Shown here: positions 34,528-43,406 of the stretch, one piece after another
How positions within the stretch are numbered: position 1 is the first letter of the stretch
Layout of the letters: every line of letters starts with the position of its first letter
Assembly: GCA_039029735.1 (NCBI GenBank)
Contig: JBCCFL010000006.1
Span: 124,001 to 188,000 of the forward strand
Direction of reading: 5' to 3'
DNA from: CADEDH01 sp039029735
GTDB taxonomy: Bacteria > Actinomycetota > Acidimicrobiia > Acidimicrobiales > SZUA-35
DNA: 64,000 bases
Made by a program: the position numbers and the translations under genes
The notes under the pieces: generated by a model
The model's database searches: none
What the model was told of the DNA's origin: nothing
The model's input: only the letters and a program-made list of their open reading frames with translations

Positions 34528-36366
34528 TCAGCCGTTGGCCGCTGCGTGCTTGGCGGCCTTCGCCGCCCGAGCCCGAACGTGAGGATCCAGTTCCACCTTC
34601 CGCAGGCGGATCGTCTCGGGCGTGACCTCCACGCACTCGTCGACGGCGATGAACTCAAGCGCCTGCTCCAGCGACAGTTCCCGGTGGGGGGTGAGCTTCA
34701 CCGTGGCGTCGGCCGATGCAGCCCGGTGGTTCGTGAGCTGCTTCTCCTTGGTCACGTTCACCTCCATGTCCTCGCCCCGGCTGTTCTCACCGACGATCAT
34801 CCCGCCGTACACAACCGTGCCGGGGCCAACGAGCATGGCGGCCCGCTCCTGCAGGCTGATCAGGGTGTAGGCGGTGGCCGGACCCTTGCGGTCAGCCACG
34901 AGCGAACCCGTGTTGCGGGTACGGATCGGCCCGAACCATGGCTCGAAGCCCTCCATTGTCTGGTTGAGCACGCCAGTGCCCCGCGTCTCGGTGAGGAACT
35001 CGGTGCGGAAGCCGATCAGGCCCCGGGCCGGTACGAGGTAGTCGAGGCGGACCCAGCCGGTGCCGTGGTTCACCATCTGCTCCATCCGACCCTTGCGGGA
35101 CGCCAGCAGCTGGGTGACGGCCCCGAGATGGTCCTCAGGTACGTCGATGGTCACCCGCTCCACTGGCTCGTGACGAGTGCCGTCGATCTCGCGGGTCACC
35201 ACTGCCGGCTTGCCAACCGTGAGTTCGAAGCCTTCGCGGCGCATCGTCTCGACCAGGACAGCGAGCTGCAGCTCGCCTCGGGCCTGCACCTCCCAGGCGT
35301 CGGGCCGCTCCGATGGGAGCACCCGCAGGCTCATGTTGCCAACGAGTTCAGCGTCGAGACGGCTCTTGATCAGCCGTGCGGTGAGCTTCGAGCCGTGCTC
35401 GCCGGCCAGTGGCGAGGTGTTGACCCCGATCGTCATCGACAGCGATGGCTCGTCAACGCTGATGACCGGCAGCGGCTGCGGGTCATCGAGGTCGACGAGC
35501 GACTCGCCGATGAGGATGTCGTCGATGCCGGCCACTGCCACCAGATCGCCGGGGCCCGCCTCGTCGGCCGGCACTCGGCTCAGGGCCTCGGTGAGGTACA
35601 GCTCACTGAGCTTGACCGACTCGATCGTTCCGTCGGTGCGGTGGAGGCCCACGGTCTGGCCGCGCTTCAACGACCCGTTCATCACCCGGCAGAGCGCCAG
35701 GCGGCCGAGGTAGGGCGAGGCGTCGAGGTTGGTCACCCAGGCCTGGAGCGGGTGGCCCTCCTCGAATGCCGGCGCTGGGATGACGTCGCGGATCAGCTCG
35801 AAGAGCGGTCCGAGATCGGTGCCCACCTCGCCCTCGGTGTCGGAGGCCCAGCCGTCTCGGGCGGCGCAGTACAGGATCGGGAAGTCCACCTGGTGATCCT
35901 GGGCGTCGATGTCGAAGAACAGCTCGTACACCTCGTCGACCACCTCAGCCGTCCGGGCATCGGGCCGATCCACCTTGTTCACCACCAGGATCACGGGCAG
36001 GTCGCGGGCCAGCGCCTTACGCAACACGAAGCGGGTCTGGGGCAGTGGGCCCTCGGCGGCGTCGACCAGCAGCACGATGCCGTCCACCATCGTGAGCGCT
36101 CGCTCCACCTCGCCGCCGAAGTCGGCGTGACCGGGTGTGTCCACGATGTTCAGCAGCAGATCCCCCCAGCGCACCGAGGTGTTCTTGGCCAGGATCGTGA
36201 TGCCCTTCTCCCGCTCCAGGTCCATGGAGTCCATCACGCGCTCGGCCACGTCCTCGTTGGTCCGGAACGCGCCGGTCTGGTGGAGCATGGCGTCGACCAG
36301 GGTGGTCTTGCCATGGTCAACGTGGGCCACGATGGCCACGTTGCGAAGGTCTTGACGCCGAGCCAC
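34528..36366 (-). CDS. typA: Translational GTPase BipA/TypA
   Basis: A 612-residue ribosome-binding GTPase used in 50S assembly and stress growth. Motifs in order: G1 AHVDHGKTTL (about 13), G2/G3 region EREKGITILAKN and DTPGHADFGGEVER (about 73), NKVDRPDA (about 127), and the BipA-specific C-terminal PARGLIGFRTEFLTETRGTG (about 430). The start is GTG 36366, preceded by GAGGTG at a 5-base spacing; the open frame further upstream is not family-like. It is divergent from the DUF1295 gene by 119 bp. Confidence 0.97.
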   Translation of the reverse strand: MARRQDLRNVAIVAHVDHGKTTLVDAMLHQTGAFRTNEDVAERVMDSMDLEREKGITILAKNTSVRWGDLLLNIVDTPGHADFGGEVERALTMVDGIVLLVDAAEGPLPQTRFVLRKALARDLPVILVVNKVDRPDARTAEVVDEVYELFFDIDAQDHQVDFPILYCAARDGWASDTEGEVGTDLGPLFELIRDVIPAPAFEEGHPLQAWVTNLDASPYLGRLALCRVMNGSLKRGQTVGLHRTDGTIESVKLSELYLTEALSRVPADEAGPGDLVAVAGIDDILIGESLVDLDDPQPLPVISVDEPSLSMTIGVNTSPLAGEHGSKLTARLIKSRLDAELVGNMSLRVLPSERPDAWEVQARGELQLAVLVETMRREGFELTVGKPAVVTREIDGTRHEPVERVTIDVPEDHLGAVTQLLASRKGRMEQMVNHGTGWVRLDYLVPARGLIGFRTEFLTETRGTGVLNQTMEGFEPWFGPIRTRNTGSLVADRKGPATAYTLISLQERAAMLVGPGTVVYGGMIVGENSRGEDMEVNVTKEKQLTNHRAASADATVKLTPHRELSLEQALEFIAVDECVEVTPETIRLRKVELDPHVRARAAKAAKHAAANG

Positions 36367-36485
36367 GGGGGCACCTCGTTCACAGAGAGCCGACCCTCGC
36401 CGAGCCGGAGTGGGGGAGTTACCCGTCCAGGCTAGCGGCGCCCTTGACACGGCACGGCCTCGGCCGCCCGCACTAGGGTGCCGCC

Positions 36486-37379
36486 ATGAGTCGACGGGCC
36501 ATCAATGCGTTCGGATCCATCGTGATCATCCTGATCGTTGGGGCACTGCTGGCCTGGGCCGGGAGCGACGGCTCGAACGACCTCGGGCCCCTGCCGTTGT
36601 TCGCCTGGTGCGCCATCGTGGCCTTCGCCATCAATGCGATCGCATTCATCCCGTCGTTCCTGCAACAAACCGAGACCTTCTTCGATCTCACCGGCTCGAT
36701 CACCTACATCACCGTGACGATTCTGGCGATCAGCTTCGCCACCGATCTCGACCTCCGGGCCGGCCTGGTGGCGGCGATGGTGATCCTGTGGGCGGCCCGT
36801 CTGGGCTCGTTCTTGTTCCGGCGCATCCGGGCCGATGGCAAGGACGGCCGGTTCGACAAGATCAAGGTGCATTTCCCCAGCCTGCTGATGACCTGGTTGC
36901 TGCAGGGTTTGTGGGTGCTCCTCACGGCGGCCGCCGCGCTTGCCATCATCACCCGCACCGAACGCGAGTCGTTCGGTGTGTTCGCCGTTGTCGGCGCCCT
37001 CGTGTGGGTGATCGGCTTCGGTATCGAGGTGATCGCCGACAACCAGAAGTCGGCGTTCAAGGCTGATCCCGCCAACGCCGGGCGCTTCATCACCACCGGG
37101 CTGTGGTCGTGGTCGCGCCACCCGAACTACTTCGGCGAGATCACGCTCTGGGCGGGCATCGCCATCATGGCCATCCCCGTACTGTCGGGTTGGGCCTGGG
37201 CCACCCTCATCTCACCGTTCTTCGTGTTCTTCCTGCTCAACTTCGTGAGCGGTGTGCCCATGCTGGAACGCCGATCCGACAAGCGCTGGGGCGACGAGCC
37301 CGAGTACCAGGCCTACAAGGCGGCCACGTCAGTGCTGGTTCCGCTTCCGCCACGGGCCTCGAAGGTCACCGCCTCGTGA
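36486..37379 (+). CDS. DUF1295 / steroid 5-alpha-reductase-like membrane protein
   Basis: A 297-residue membrane protein with about seven helices. The family C-terminus is clear: DNQKSAFKADPANAGRFITT, then GLWSWSRHPNYFGEITLWAG and RWGDEPEYQAYKAATSVLVP. The RHPNY segment resembles the NADPH-binding region of steroid 5-alpha reductases and isoprenylcysteine methyltransferases. Exact activity is unknown. It overlaps the next gene by 4 bp (GTGA), implying an operon. Confidence 0.88.
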   Translation: MSRRAINAFGSIVIILIVGALLAWAGSDGSNDLGPLPLFAWCAIVAFAINAIAFIPSFLQQTETFFDLTGSITYITVTILAISFATDLDLRAGLVAAMVILWAARLGSFLFRRIRADGKDGRFDKIKVHFPSLLMTWLLQGLWVLLTAAAALAIITRTERESFGVFAVVGALVWVIGFGIEVIADNQKSAFKADPANAGRFITTGLWSWSRHPNYFGEITLWAGIAIMAIPVLSGWAWATLISPFFVFFLLNFVSGVPMLERRSDKRWGDEPEYQAYKAATSVLVPLPPRASKVTAS

Positions 37380-38032
37380 GAGCCTGGGCCCGCCGCTGGG
37401 TCGGGGAGGCGGTGCGGGCCACCAACCAATGGCTGACACACACGGCGGCCATCGTGCCGGGAACGCCATCGGCCGCCCGCTTCGGGTCATTCGGTGACGG
37501 GACCTACGTCGGCTTTCCCCAGGGCCCGGTCACCAACGCGTCTCACATCCACATCGGGGCCGACGTACTCGTGGCCGCCCGGGTCACCCTCTCGGTGGGG
37601 ATGGTGGAGGGGCAGGAGATGCTCACCGACTCGGTGATCCGCATCGGCGACGGGTGCCTCTTCGCTCCGGGAACGGCGATCGTCGGCCACTACGGCATCG
37701 ACATCGGCGACCACGTCTACACCGGTACGAACGTGTACATCACCGATCAGAATCACGCCTACGACGACACCACCGTGCCAATCGGGCGGCAGGCTCCCCG
37801 GGACGAGCGGGTGCGGATCGGCGCCGGTACCTGGATCGGTGCCGGCGCGGTGATCCTCCCCGGCAGTGAGATCGGCGAGAACGTGGTGGTGGCCGCCAAT
37901 GCCGTGGTGCGAGGGATGGTGCCAGACCGTTGCGTGGTGGCCGGGGTACCCGCCCGCGTCGTGCGCCAACACGACGACGAGAACGGCTGGGCTGCGGTGA
38001 ACAACGGCGGCGCCGCCACCCCAGGTGGGTGA
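37376..38032 (+). CDS. Hexapeptide-repeat acyltransferase (LbH fold)
   Basis: A 218-residue left-handed beta-helix transferase of the maltose/galactoside O-acetyltransferase group. Hexapeptide turns are seen across IHIGADVLVAARVTLSVG, IRIGDGCLFAPGTAIVGHYG, YITDQNHAYDD (catalytic-type His) and IGAGTWIGAGAVILPGSEIG. The start is GTG 37376, coupled by a GTGA overlap to the DUF1295 gene. It may acylate a lipid or envelope sugar, but the acceptor is unknown. Confidence 0.88.
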   Translation: MRAWARRWVGEAVRATNQWLTHTAAIVPGTPSAARFGSFGDGTYVGFPQGPVTNASHIHIGADVLVAARVTLSVGMVEGQEMLTDSVIRIGDGCLFAPGTAIVGHYGIDIGDHVYTGTNVYITDQNHAYDDTTVPIGRQAPRDERVRIGAGTWIGAGAVILPGSEIGENVVVAANAVVRGMVPDRCVVAGVPARVVRQHDDENGWAAVNNGGAATPGG

Positions 38033-38085
38033 CCCTCGGCGCCGCGGATTTCGGCGCCGAGGGATGCACAGCTAGCGTCGAAGGC

Positions 38086-39258
38086 ATGGAGATCGAGGTC
38101 GACACCCGGAGCGATGAGCTCGGCCCCCATCAGCACGCCGACGCGGAGGGGTTCGTCATGCCCCTGCCCGCCGGCACGGGCCCTCGCCGCATTCCCCGCG
38201 GGGACTTTCCCACCGGACCCCCCGTGGGCGCGCACCTGCCCGACGTCCGCGCCGTGGACCACCACGGCCGCATGGTGGATCTGCACGTCGACCGAGCAGG
38301 GCGTCCGGCCGTGCTCGTGTTCTCGCGCTCGGCTGTGTGGTGACCGCCCTGTCGCACCCAGCTGGTCGAGCTGGAACAAGGGATGGACGCCTACCGGGCC
38401 GCTGATGTGCCCCTCTACGTGCTGAGCTACGACGAGCGCGATGCGCTGGCCGACTTCGCCGCCGCTCACAACGTGACCTACACGATGCTGTCCGACCCCG
38501 ACAGTGTCGTGATCAAGGCGTTCGGGATCCTCAACACCACCATCCCGCCCGACGATCACCCGTGGTACGGGATTCCGTTCCCTGGGGCCTATGTGATCGA
38601 CAGCGATGGCACGATCGTGGCCTCGTTCTTCGAGCACAACTTCGCAGTGCGGGCCGGCCCGGAGCAGATGCTGGCCGCCGCCCTTGGAAACGCGGTCGCG
38701 CTGGACGGGCCAGCTGACGCCGAGCTCGATGAGCCGGCTGACGTAACGGTTGATGTCGAGTTCGACGGGGATCGGCTGGCCTCGGGGGTGACCCGTGAGA
38801 TCGTGGCCCGGTTCCGAGTGCCGAACGGCCAACACCTCTACGCCGAGCCCGTACCCCATGGCCTGGTGGCGGCGGTGATCGAGGTGGACGACGATCCCGG
38901 CATCCTCACGTACACCCCCCGTGCGCCGCAGACACGTGCGCTCACCCTCACTGGCACCGGCGACACGCTCCAGGTCTACGACGGCGATGTCACACTCCGG
39001 CTCCCCGTCGCCCAGAACTCGCGCAACATGGTCAAGGGTGATGACGGCGTGCGTCGGGTGACGGTGCAGGGCACTGTGCGCTGGCAGGCCTGCGACGACC
39101 ACGCCTGCGGTCTCCCGCAGTCGGAGCGTTTCTCGTTCACGGTCGAGGCCGGCTTTCCCGTATTGGCTGACCGCGGCCCTGGTCAGGGGCGAGTACCGGC
39201 GATGAACGGCGAGGCCCACTTCCAGACGATGATCGACCGCCGGCGGACCGAGAGCTGA
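38086..39258 (+). CDS. Probable selenoprotein: redoxin (UxxC) fused to DsbD N-terminal-like domain
   Basis: One frame runs from ATG 38086 to 39258 with a single internal TGA at 38341-38343, which would encode selenocysteine 86. Context is LVFSRSAVW-U-PPC-RTQLVELE, so the TGA falls at the first position of a CxxC motif (U86, C89) in an AhpC/TSA-type redoxin fold (PVGAHLPDVRAVDHHGRMVD before it, LSDPDSVVIKAFGILNTTI after). A hairpin with a GG loop follows at 38347-38382. Residues about 205-385 resemble the DsbD alpha domain, with a cysteine pair in WQACDDHACGLP (C336, C341). It is probably a thiol oxidoreductase. Bcp follows 46 bp downstream. An alternative is a point-mutated pseudogene or a base-calling error, but coding quality stays unbroken past the TGA. 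SelA, SelB and tRNA-Sec are not in the window. Confidence 0.82.
38347..38382 (+). promoter_or_regulatory. Bacterial SECIS-like hairpin
   Basis: Downstream of the in-frame TGA, CCAGCT (38358-38363) pairs with AGCTGG (38369-38374), leaving a GGTCG apical loop. Below it, CCCTGT (38347-38352) can pair with AC-A-AGGG (38376-38382) with one bulge. The loop begins 20 nt after the TGA and starts with GG, matching the known spacing and loop rule for bacterial SECIS elements that recruit SelB. Confidence 0.72.
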
Positions 39259-39304
39259 CGCCTCGGCGTTCGGCCAACCAACCGACGAGCCGTATCCTCG
39301 ACCC

Positions 39305-39775
39305 ATGGCCGATGCCCCCAACCCGCTCCCAGCAGGCTCCGACGCCCCCGACTTCTCCGCCACCACGTTCGCCGGGGAGAAGGTGTCGCTCTCGGATTAC
39401 CAGGGCCGGATGCTGGCGCTGTACTTCTACCCGAAAGACGCCACGCCCGGATGCACGAAGCAGGCCTGCAACTTGCGCGACAACCTGTCGCTGCTCGCCG
39501 AGAACGACGTTGCCGTGGTGGGGGTGTCGCCCGACGACGACGCAAGCCACGAGCGTTTCTCCGCGGCCCACGACCTGCCGTTCCCGCTCATCGCTGATCC
39601 CGACCACGAGATCATCGAGGCCTACGGTGTGTGGGGTGAGAAGAAGAACTACGGCAAGACCTACATGGGGCTTCAGCGCACCACGTTCCTGATCGACGGG
39701 GATGGCGTGATCCGCCACGTGTTCAAGCGGCCGAAGACGGCCGCCCATGCCGAGGAGATCATCTCCAAGCTCTAG
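39305..39775 (+). CDS. bcp: Thioredoxin-dependent peroxiredoxin Bcp (PrxQ)
   Basis: Reduces hydrogen peroxide and organic hydroperoxides. The 156-residue protein has the PrxQ arrangement: YFYPKDATPGCTKQACNLRD holds the peroxidatic Cys and the resolving Cys five residues later. The C-terminus (GLQRTTFLIDGDGVIRHVFK) is typical. ATG 39305 was chosen by family start. It lies between the probable selenoprotein (46 bp upstream) and a TetR gene (9 bp downstream), so the three may form a peroxide/thiol stress operon. Confidence 0.96.
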   Translation: MADAPNPLPAGSDAPDFSATTFAGEKVSLSDYQGRMLALYFYPKDATPGCTKQACNLRDNLSLLAENDVAVVGVSPDDDASHERFSAAHDLPFPLIADPDHEIIEAYGVWGEKKNYGKTYMGLQRTTFLIDGDGVIRHVFKRPKTAAHAEEIISKL

Positions 39776-39784
39776 CCTGGGGAG

Positions 39785-40393
39785 ATGCCACCCCGGAAGC
39801 AGCGGACCCCGGCTCTGGCCCAGCAGGTGCGGGCCAAGGCGTTGGCGCTCCTCGAAGACCACGGCCCGGCCGGTCTTCGCGCCCGTGCCGTGGCCGAGGC
39901 CGCAGGCACGTCGACCGCCGCGGTCTATGAACTGTTCGGCGACAAGTCGGGGCTCATCCGCTCGATCTACGGGGAGGGCTTCCAGCGGCTCAAGGCTGAT
40001 CTCGAGGCGCTGCCGTCCTCCGATGATCCCGCCGACGATCTCCGGGCGCTGTTCCAGGGCACCCGTCGCTTCGCCCGCCGCCAGCCGCAGCTGTTCGAGG
40101 TGATGTTCTCCCGCCCGTTCGCCGAGTTCGAGCCCGACGCATCAGACCGTGAGCATGCCGGGTCGCTGTTCTCGCTCGTGGTCGACCGGGTGACCGTGTG
40201 GCTCTCGTCCGTCGGTTCCGACGCCGATCCCGTCGACGTGGCCCGGGTGCTGATCTCGACCAGCCGTGGCCTCATCGCCGACGAGCAGGCCGGGATCCTC
40301 GGCTCGACGATCATCAATCGGAACCGGCGGTGGGAGCTCACCTTCGATGCGCTGCTCGCCGGCATCGCCGGTCAGGCCGAGCCCCTCATCTGA
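39785..40393 (+). CDS. TetR-family transcriptional regulator
   Basis: A 202-residue regulator with the HTH segment GLRARAVAEAAGTSTAAVYE followed by LFGDKSGLIRSIYGEGF. It belongs to the group with a TetR_C-like helical ligand pocket (GTRRFARRQPQLFEVMFSRP). It follows bcp by 9 bp and is probably co-transcribed. Its target is unknown; the dyad at 41373 upstream of the LivH gene is one candidate. Confidence 0.9.
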   Translation: MPPRKQRTPALAQQVRAKALALLEDHGPAGLRARAVAEAAGTSTAAVYELFGDKSGLIRSIYGEGFQRLKADLEALPSSDDPADDLRALFQGTRRFARRQPQLFEVMFSRPFAEFEPDASDREHAGSLFSLVVDRVTVWLSSVGSDADPVDVARVLISTSRGLIADEQAGILGSTIINRNRRWELTFDALLAGIAGQAEPLI

Positions 40394-40423
40394 GGATCGT
40401 CGACCCGACCGGCACGGATTGGC

Positions 40424-41356
40424 TCAGACCCGCTCCACCGATGAGGTGCCGAGCAGGCCGGCCGGCCGGAACCAGAGCACGATGACGATCACCACGAAGG
40501 CCACGCCGAGGCTGAGCACGGTGAATGCCGTGTCGATGTCGCCCAGGTAGCCGACAAGCAGGCTCTGTATAAGGCCGATCACCACACCTCCCACCACGGC
40601 ACCGGTGAGCGAGTCGAGCCCGCCGACGGTGGCGGCGGCGAGGGCGAAGATGAGCAGGGTGACCATCATGTTGGGCTGGAGGAACAGCTTGGGAGCCACC
40701 AGCACCCCGCCGAGCGTGCCGAACGCAGTGGCCAGCGCCCAGCCGAACGCCAGGGTGCGACCCACCCGAACCCCAACCACACGGGCCGCCTCCGCATTGG
40801 ATGACACCGCTCGGAAGGCGAGGCCGATCTTGGTGCGGGTGAGCACGAGCCACAGCGTGGCGCAAATGATGCCGAGCACGGCCCAGGTGCCGATCACGGT
40901 GTAGCGCAGCCGGGCGCCGGCGATGGACACGTAGTCCTCGGTGCCGTTGGGGAACAGGCTCGGGAACGACCGGGGGTTGAAGTTCCAGATGTACCCGGCG
41001 GTCGAGTTGAGGATCAGGAACAGGCCGAGGGTGATCAGCACCACCGGGAGCGGGTCGGTGGGGTCGAAGGACCGGAGCAGTGTTCGTTGGATACCGGCCC
41101 CGGCCGCGGCGCTCACCCCCATGGCCGCCATGGTGGCGGCGATGAGGCCGATGGGCAGGATGCCGATGGCGAACTCCGACCACCCGAGGGTCACCGCCAG
41201 CACGTAGGCGATGAACGTGCCGAACATCGCCAGCTCACCCTGGGCGAAGTTGATGAGCGACGTGGCCTTGAAGATCAGCACGAGCGACACGGCGGCCACG
41301 GCGTAGATGGCCCCGTTGTCGAGACCGTCGAAGAGTCGTTGTAGGAAGAGGTCCAT
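40424..41356 (-). CDS. Branched-chain amino-acid-type ABC transporter permease (LivH family)
   Basis: A 310-residue inner-membrane permease with about eight helices. LivH marks include ATSLINFAQGELAMFGTFIA near 30 and the C-terminal AAATVGGLDSLTGAVVGGVV near 240. Relatives pair with LivM, LivG, LivF and a binding protein to import branched-chain amino acids, amides or urea. None of these is adjacent here: a TetR gene converges on it and a DUF427 gene lies upstream. It is therefore an isolated permease in this window, perhaps with partners elsewhere. Confidence 0.9.
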   Translation of the reverse strand: MDLFLQRLFDGLDNGAIYAVAAVSLVLIFKATSLINFAQGELAMFGTFIAYVLAVTLGWSEFAIGILPIGLIAATMAAMGVSAAAGAGIQRTLLRSFDPTDPLPVVLITLGLFLILNSTAGYIWNFNPRSFPSLFPNGTEDYVSIAGARLRYTVIGTWAVLGIICATLWLVLTRTKIGLAFRAVSSNAEAARVVGVRVGRTLAFGWALATAFGTLGGVLVAPKLFLQPNMMVTLLIFALAAATVGGLDSLTGAVVGGVVIGLIQSLLVGYLGDIDTAFTVLSLGVAFVVIVIVLWFRPAGLLGTSSVERV

Positions 41357-41372
41357 GCAACGAACGCTAGTT

Positions 41373-41417
41373 GATTCGGAACATCGTTTCGAATCTGTGT
41401 TTCGGATTGGTGTTCCG
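41373..41417. promoter_or_regulatory. Dyad repeats upstream of LivH-type permease
   Basis: CGGAACA (41377-41383) and TGTTCCG (41411-41417) form a wide inverted repeat. Inside lie GATTCG/CGAATC arms (41373-41395) and a TTTCGAATC / TTTCGGATTG near-direct repeat. The region is lower in GC than its surroundings and sits 17-61 bp before the permease start, where a promoter and operator are expected. Confidence 0.4.
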
Positions 41418-41437
41418 GGAGGGATCGTTGATTCAGG

Positions 41438-41941
41438 TCACCAGTGAGCCGTGCCGGGGGCGCCCTTGAACGGACCGGTCACGTTGCTGGTGATCCAGCC
41501 GCCGTAGAACCGGCCCTCGTTGGCGTCGACCTCCTCGCCGTCCACCATGCACCGCTCCATCTTCTGGGCGTAGAACGCGTAGAAGCCCTCCAACGGAGCG
41601 AACCGAGGGGTGGGGTCGCGGTAGTACCAGCCCGCGTCGGCCTCGCGGCCGCCTTCGACCACCACGTCCACATAGGAGGCCTGACCCTTCCACTCGCAGA
41701 ACGTGAGCGACGTCGAGGGTTCGAGCACGGCGTGGTTCACGTGCGCCGGATCCACGTAGTAGGCGGGGGGCTGGCTCGTCTCCAGCACCCGGTAGGCCTG
41801 CGGCGCGTCGACCACCACTACGCCCCGGTGGTGCACCTCGATGCGCCACTCCACCAGTTCCAGAAGCGGTGGTCGCGGGAAATCCCACACCGACTCGTAC
41901 GGCTTGCCGTTCGGGGCCAGCGATCCAGGCTCAGCAGTCAT
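41438..41941 (-). CDS. DUF427-family protein
   Basis: A 167-residue cytosolic protein containing the DUF427 core: RGVVVVDAPQAYRVLETSQP, then AYYVDPAHVNHAVLEPSTSL, then TFCEWKGQASYVDV and the end YGGWITSNVTGPFKGAPGTA. The fold is a small beta barrel; no activity is established. ATG 41941 is in line with relatives. It lies 81 bp upstream of the LivH-like permease on the same strand, but the dyad between them suggests separate control. Confidence 0.88.
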   Translation of the reverse strand: MTAEPGSLAPNGKPYESVWDFPRPPLLELVEWRIEVHHRGVVVVDAPQAYRVLETSQPPAYYVDPAHVNHAVLEPSTSLTFCEWKGQASYVDVVVEGGREADAGWYYRDPTPRFAPLEGFYAFYAQKMERCMVDGEEVDANEGRFYGGWITSNVTGPFKGAPGTAHW

Positions 41942-42015
41942 GGCTCAAGTGTCGCTGGTCCCAGCGGCCACCGGCTGATCGGCCGGGCCGGATCTCCGCA
42001 CCGCGCTCGTGAGGC

Positions 42016-42495
42016 TCAGAACACGAGGCGACCGAGGCTCTCGGCGACGACCGCCGGCTTCTCCCGGCCCTCGACCTCCACCGTGATCTCGTTCATCACC
42101 TCGATCATCCCGCCCTTGATCTCCGCCCGCTTCAGCGTGCTGTAGGCGCGAATGCGATCGCCCACCGCCACCGGAGAGGGGAACCGCACCTTGTCGAAGC
42201 CGTAGTTGATCCCCATCTTCTGGCCGTCGAGGGCCTGGTTGGGCAGCGGCTCCGTGCGAGGCAGGAAGCTCATGACCGACAGCGTCAGCTGACCGTGGGC
42301 GATGGGGCCCCCGAACGGTCCGGCCTTGGCCCGCTCCACGTCAACGTGGATCCATTGATGGTCCATCGTCACGTCGGCGAAGTCGTTGATCCGGTCCTGG
42401 GTCATCTCGAACCAGTCGGTCGGTGCAGTCGACTCACCGATCCGACCCTGGAGGGTCTCGAGGGCGTTGGCCATGTTCGTCTCGGTATCGCTCAT
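42016..42495 (-). CDS. MaoC-family (R)-specific enoyl-CoA hydratase-like protein
   Basis: A 159-residue hot-dog-fold hydratase of the NodN/MaoC group. The catalytic Asp-His pair and following loop are seen in DFADVTMDHQWIHVDVERA and GPFGGPIAHGQLTLSV. It probably hydrates an enoyl-CoA or a related thioester. ATG 42495 (MSDTETNMANAL) is preferred; an in-frame ATG 13 codons earlier is possible. It is divergent from the aldose epimerase by 61 bp. Confidence 0.9.
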   Translation of the reverse strand: MSDTETNMANALETLQGRIGESTAPTDWFEMTQDRINDFADVTMDHQWIHVDVERAKAGPFGGPIAHGQLTLSVMSFLPRTEPLPNQALDGQKMGINYGFDKVRFPSPVAVGDRIRAYSTLKRAEIKGGMIEVMNEITVEVEGREKPAVVAESLGRLVF

Positions 42496-42556
42496 GGCCG
42501 TATCTTGGTCGACCGCAGCCGATCGGCGCATCATTGCCGGGCCCTAACCTGAGCCG

Positions 42557-43324
42557 ATGCTCTCCTTCACCAGCGCAACGGCGCAGGCCGACGTCGATGT
42601 GGAACAGGGCGGACGCCTTGCGTCGCTGCGAATCGACGGTCGCGAGCTGCTCGTCCAGCCCGAGGCCGATCCGATGCGATGGGGGAGCTATCCGATGGTT
42701 CCCTTTGCTGGCAGGATCCGCCGCGGCCAGTTCTCCATGAACGGCGTGACCCATGAGCTGCCTCGGAACCTGGAGCCCCACGCCATCCACGGCTACGGCT
42801 ACACCAGCCCCTGGACCGTCGTCGACGACACCACCATCGAGTGGATCTTCGGCCCGCCGTGGCCGTTCGCTGGTCGAGCCCGGCAGCGGTTCGCGCTCGA
42901 CGACTCGTCGTTGCGGATCACGATGGACGTCGATGCCGCCGACGCTCAGCCGCTGATGATGGGCTGGCACCCCTGGTTTCGGCGCGACATCGGCGCGGGT
43001 GAGCTGCTCCAGCTCTCGTTCGGGCCCGCCCGGATGTATGAACTCGACGCTGAGGCGATCCCCACCGGCACCCTGATCAGCCCGCCCCCTGGCCCGTGGG
43101 ACAACTGTTTCACCGCCCTCGCCGCCGATCCCGTGTTGCGCTGGGGCTCCGCGCTCACCGTTCGACTGTCGAGCAGTGCCGACCACTGGGTGGTGTATGA
43201 CGAACCGACCCATGCGGTGTGTGTCGAACCCCAGACCGACGCTCCCAACGCCGTGAACCGGGGCCGCACCATGGTGGATGCCGGCACCACGACCTCGATC
43301 GACCTCACACTGAGCTGGGCCTGA
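42557..43324 (+). CDS. Aldose 1-epimerase-like protein
   Basis: A 255-residue galactose-mutarotase-fold enzyme. The two catalytic-site histidines are in HAIHGYGYTSPW near 76 and MGWHPWFRRD near 136, and the catalytic Glu in VCVEPQTDAPNA near 219. It interconverts alpha and beta anomers of an aldose. No sugar operon surrounds it; the next gene on the same strand is a phosphotransferase 82 bp away. Confidence 0.92.
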   Translation: MLSFTSATAQADVDVEQGGRLASLRIDGRELLVQPEADPMRWGSYPMVPFAGRIRRGQFSMNGVTHELPRNLEPHAIHGYGYTSPWTVVDDTTIEWIFGPPWPFAGRARQRFALDDSSLRITMDVDAADAQPLMMGWHPWFRRDIGAGELLQLSFGPARMYELDAEAIPTGTLISPPPGPWDNCFTALAADPVLRWGSALTVRLSSSADHWVVYDEPTHAVCVEPQTDAPNAVNRGRTMVDAGTTTSIDLTLSWA

Positions 43325-43406
43325 CACCGCCGGACGACGAACGGTACTGTCATCTCCCACTACGACCCCGGCGCCGATCGGGGCCGAATCGACGCGGGGA
43401 GCGAGA

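Noticed and set aside
34546..36435. 629-residue plus-strand open frame
   Set aside because: It is antisense to the certain BipA gene and has shadow-type composition.
38341..38343. TGA read as a nonsense mutation making 38086-39258 a pseudogene or two genes
   Set aside because: The frame is continuous on both sides, the stop falls exactly on a redox-Cys position, and a SECIS-like hairpin follows at the right distance. A sequencing error cannot be fully ruled out.
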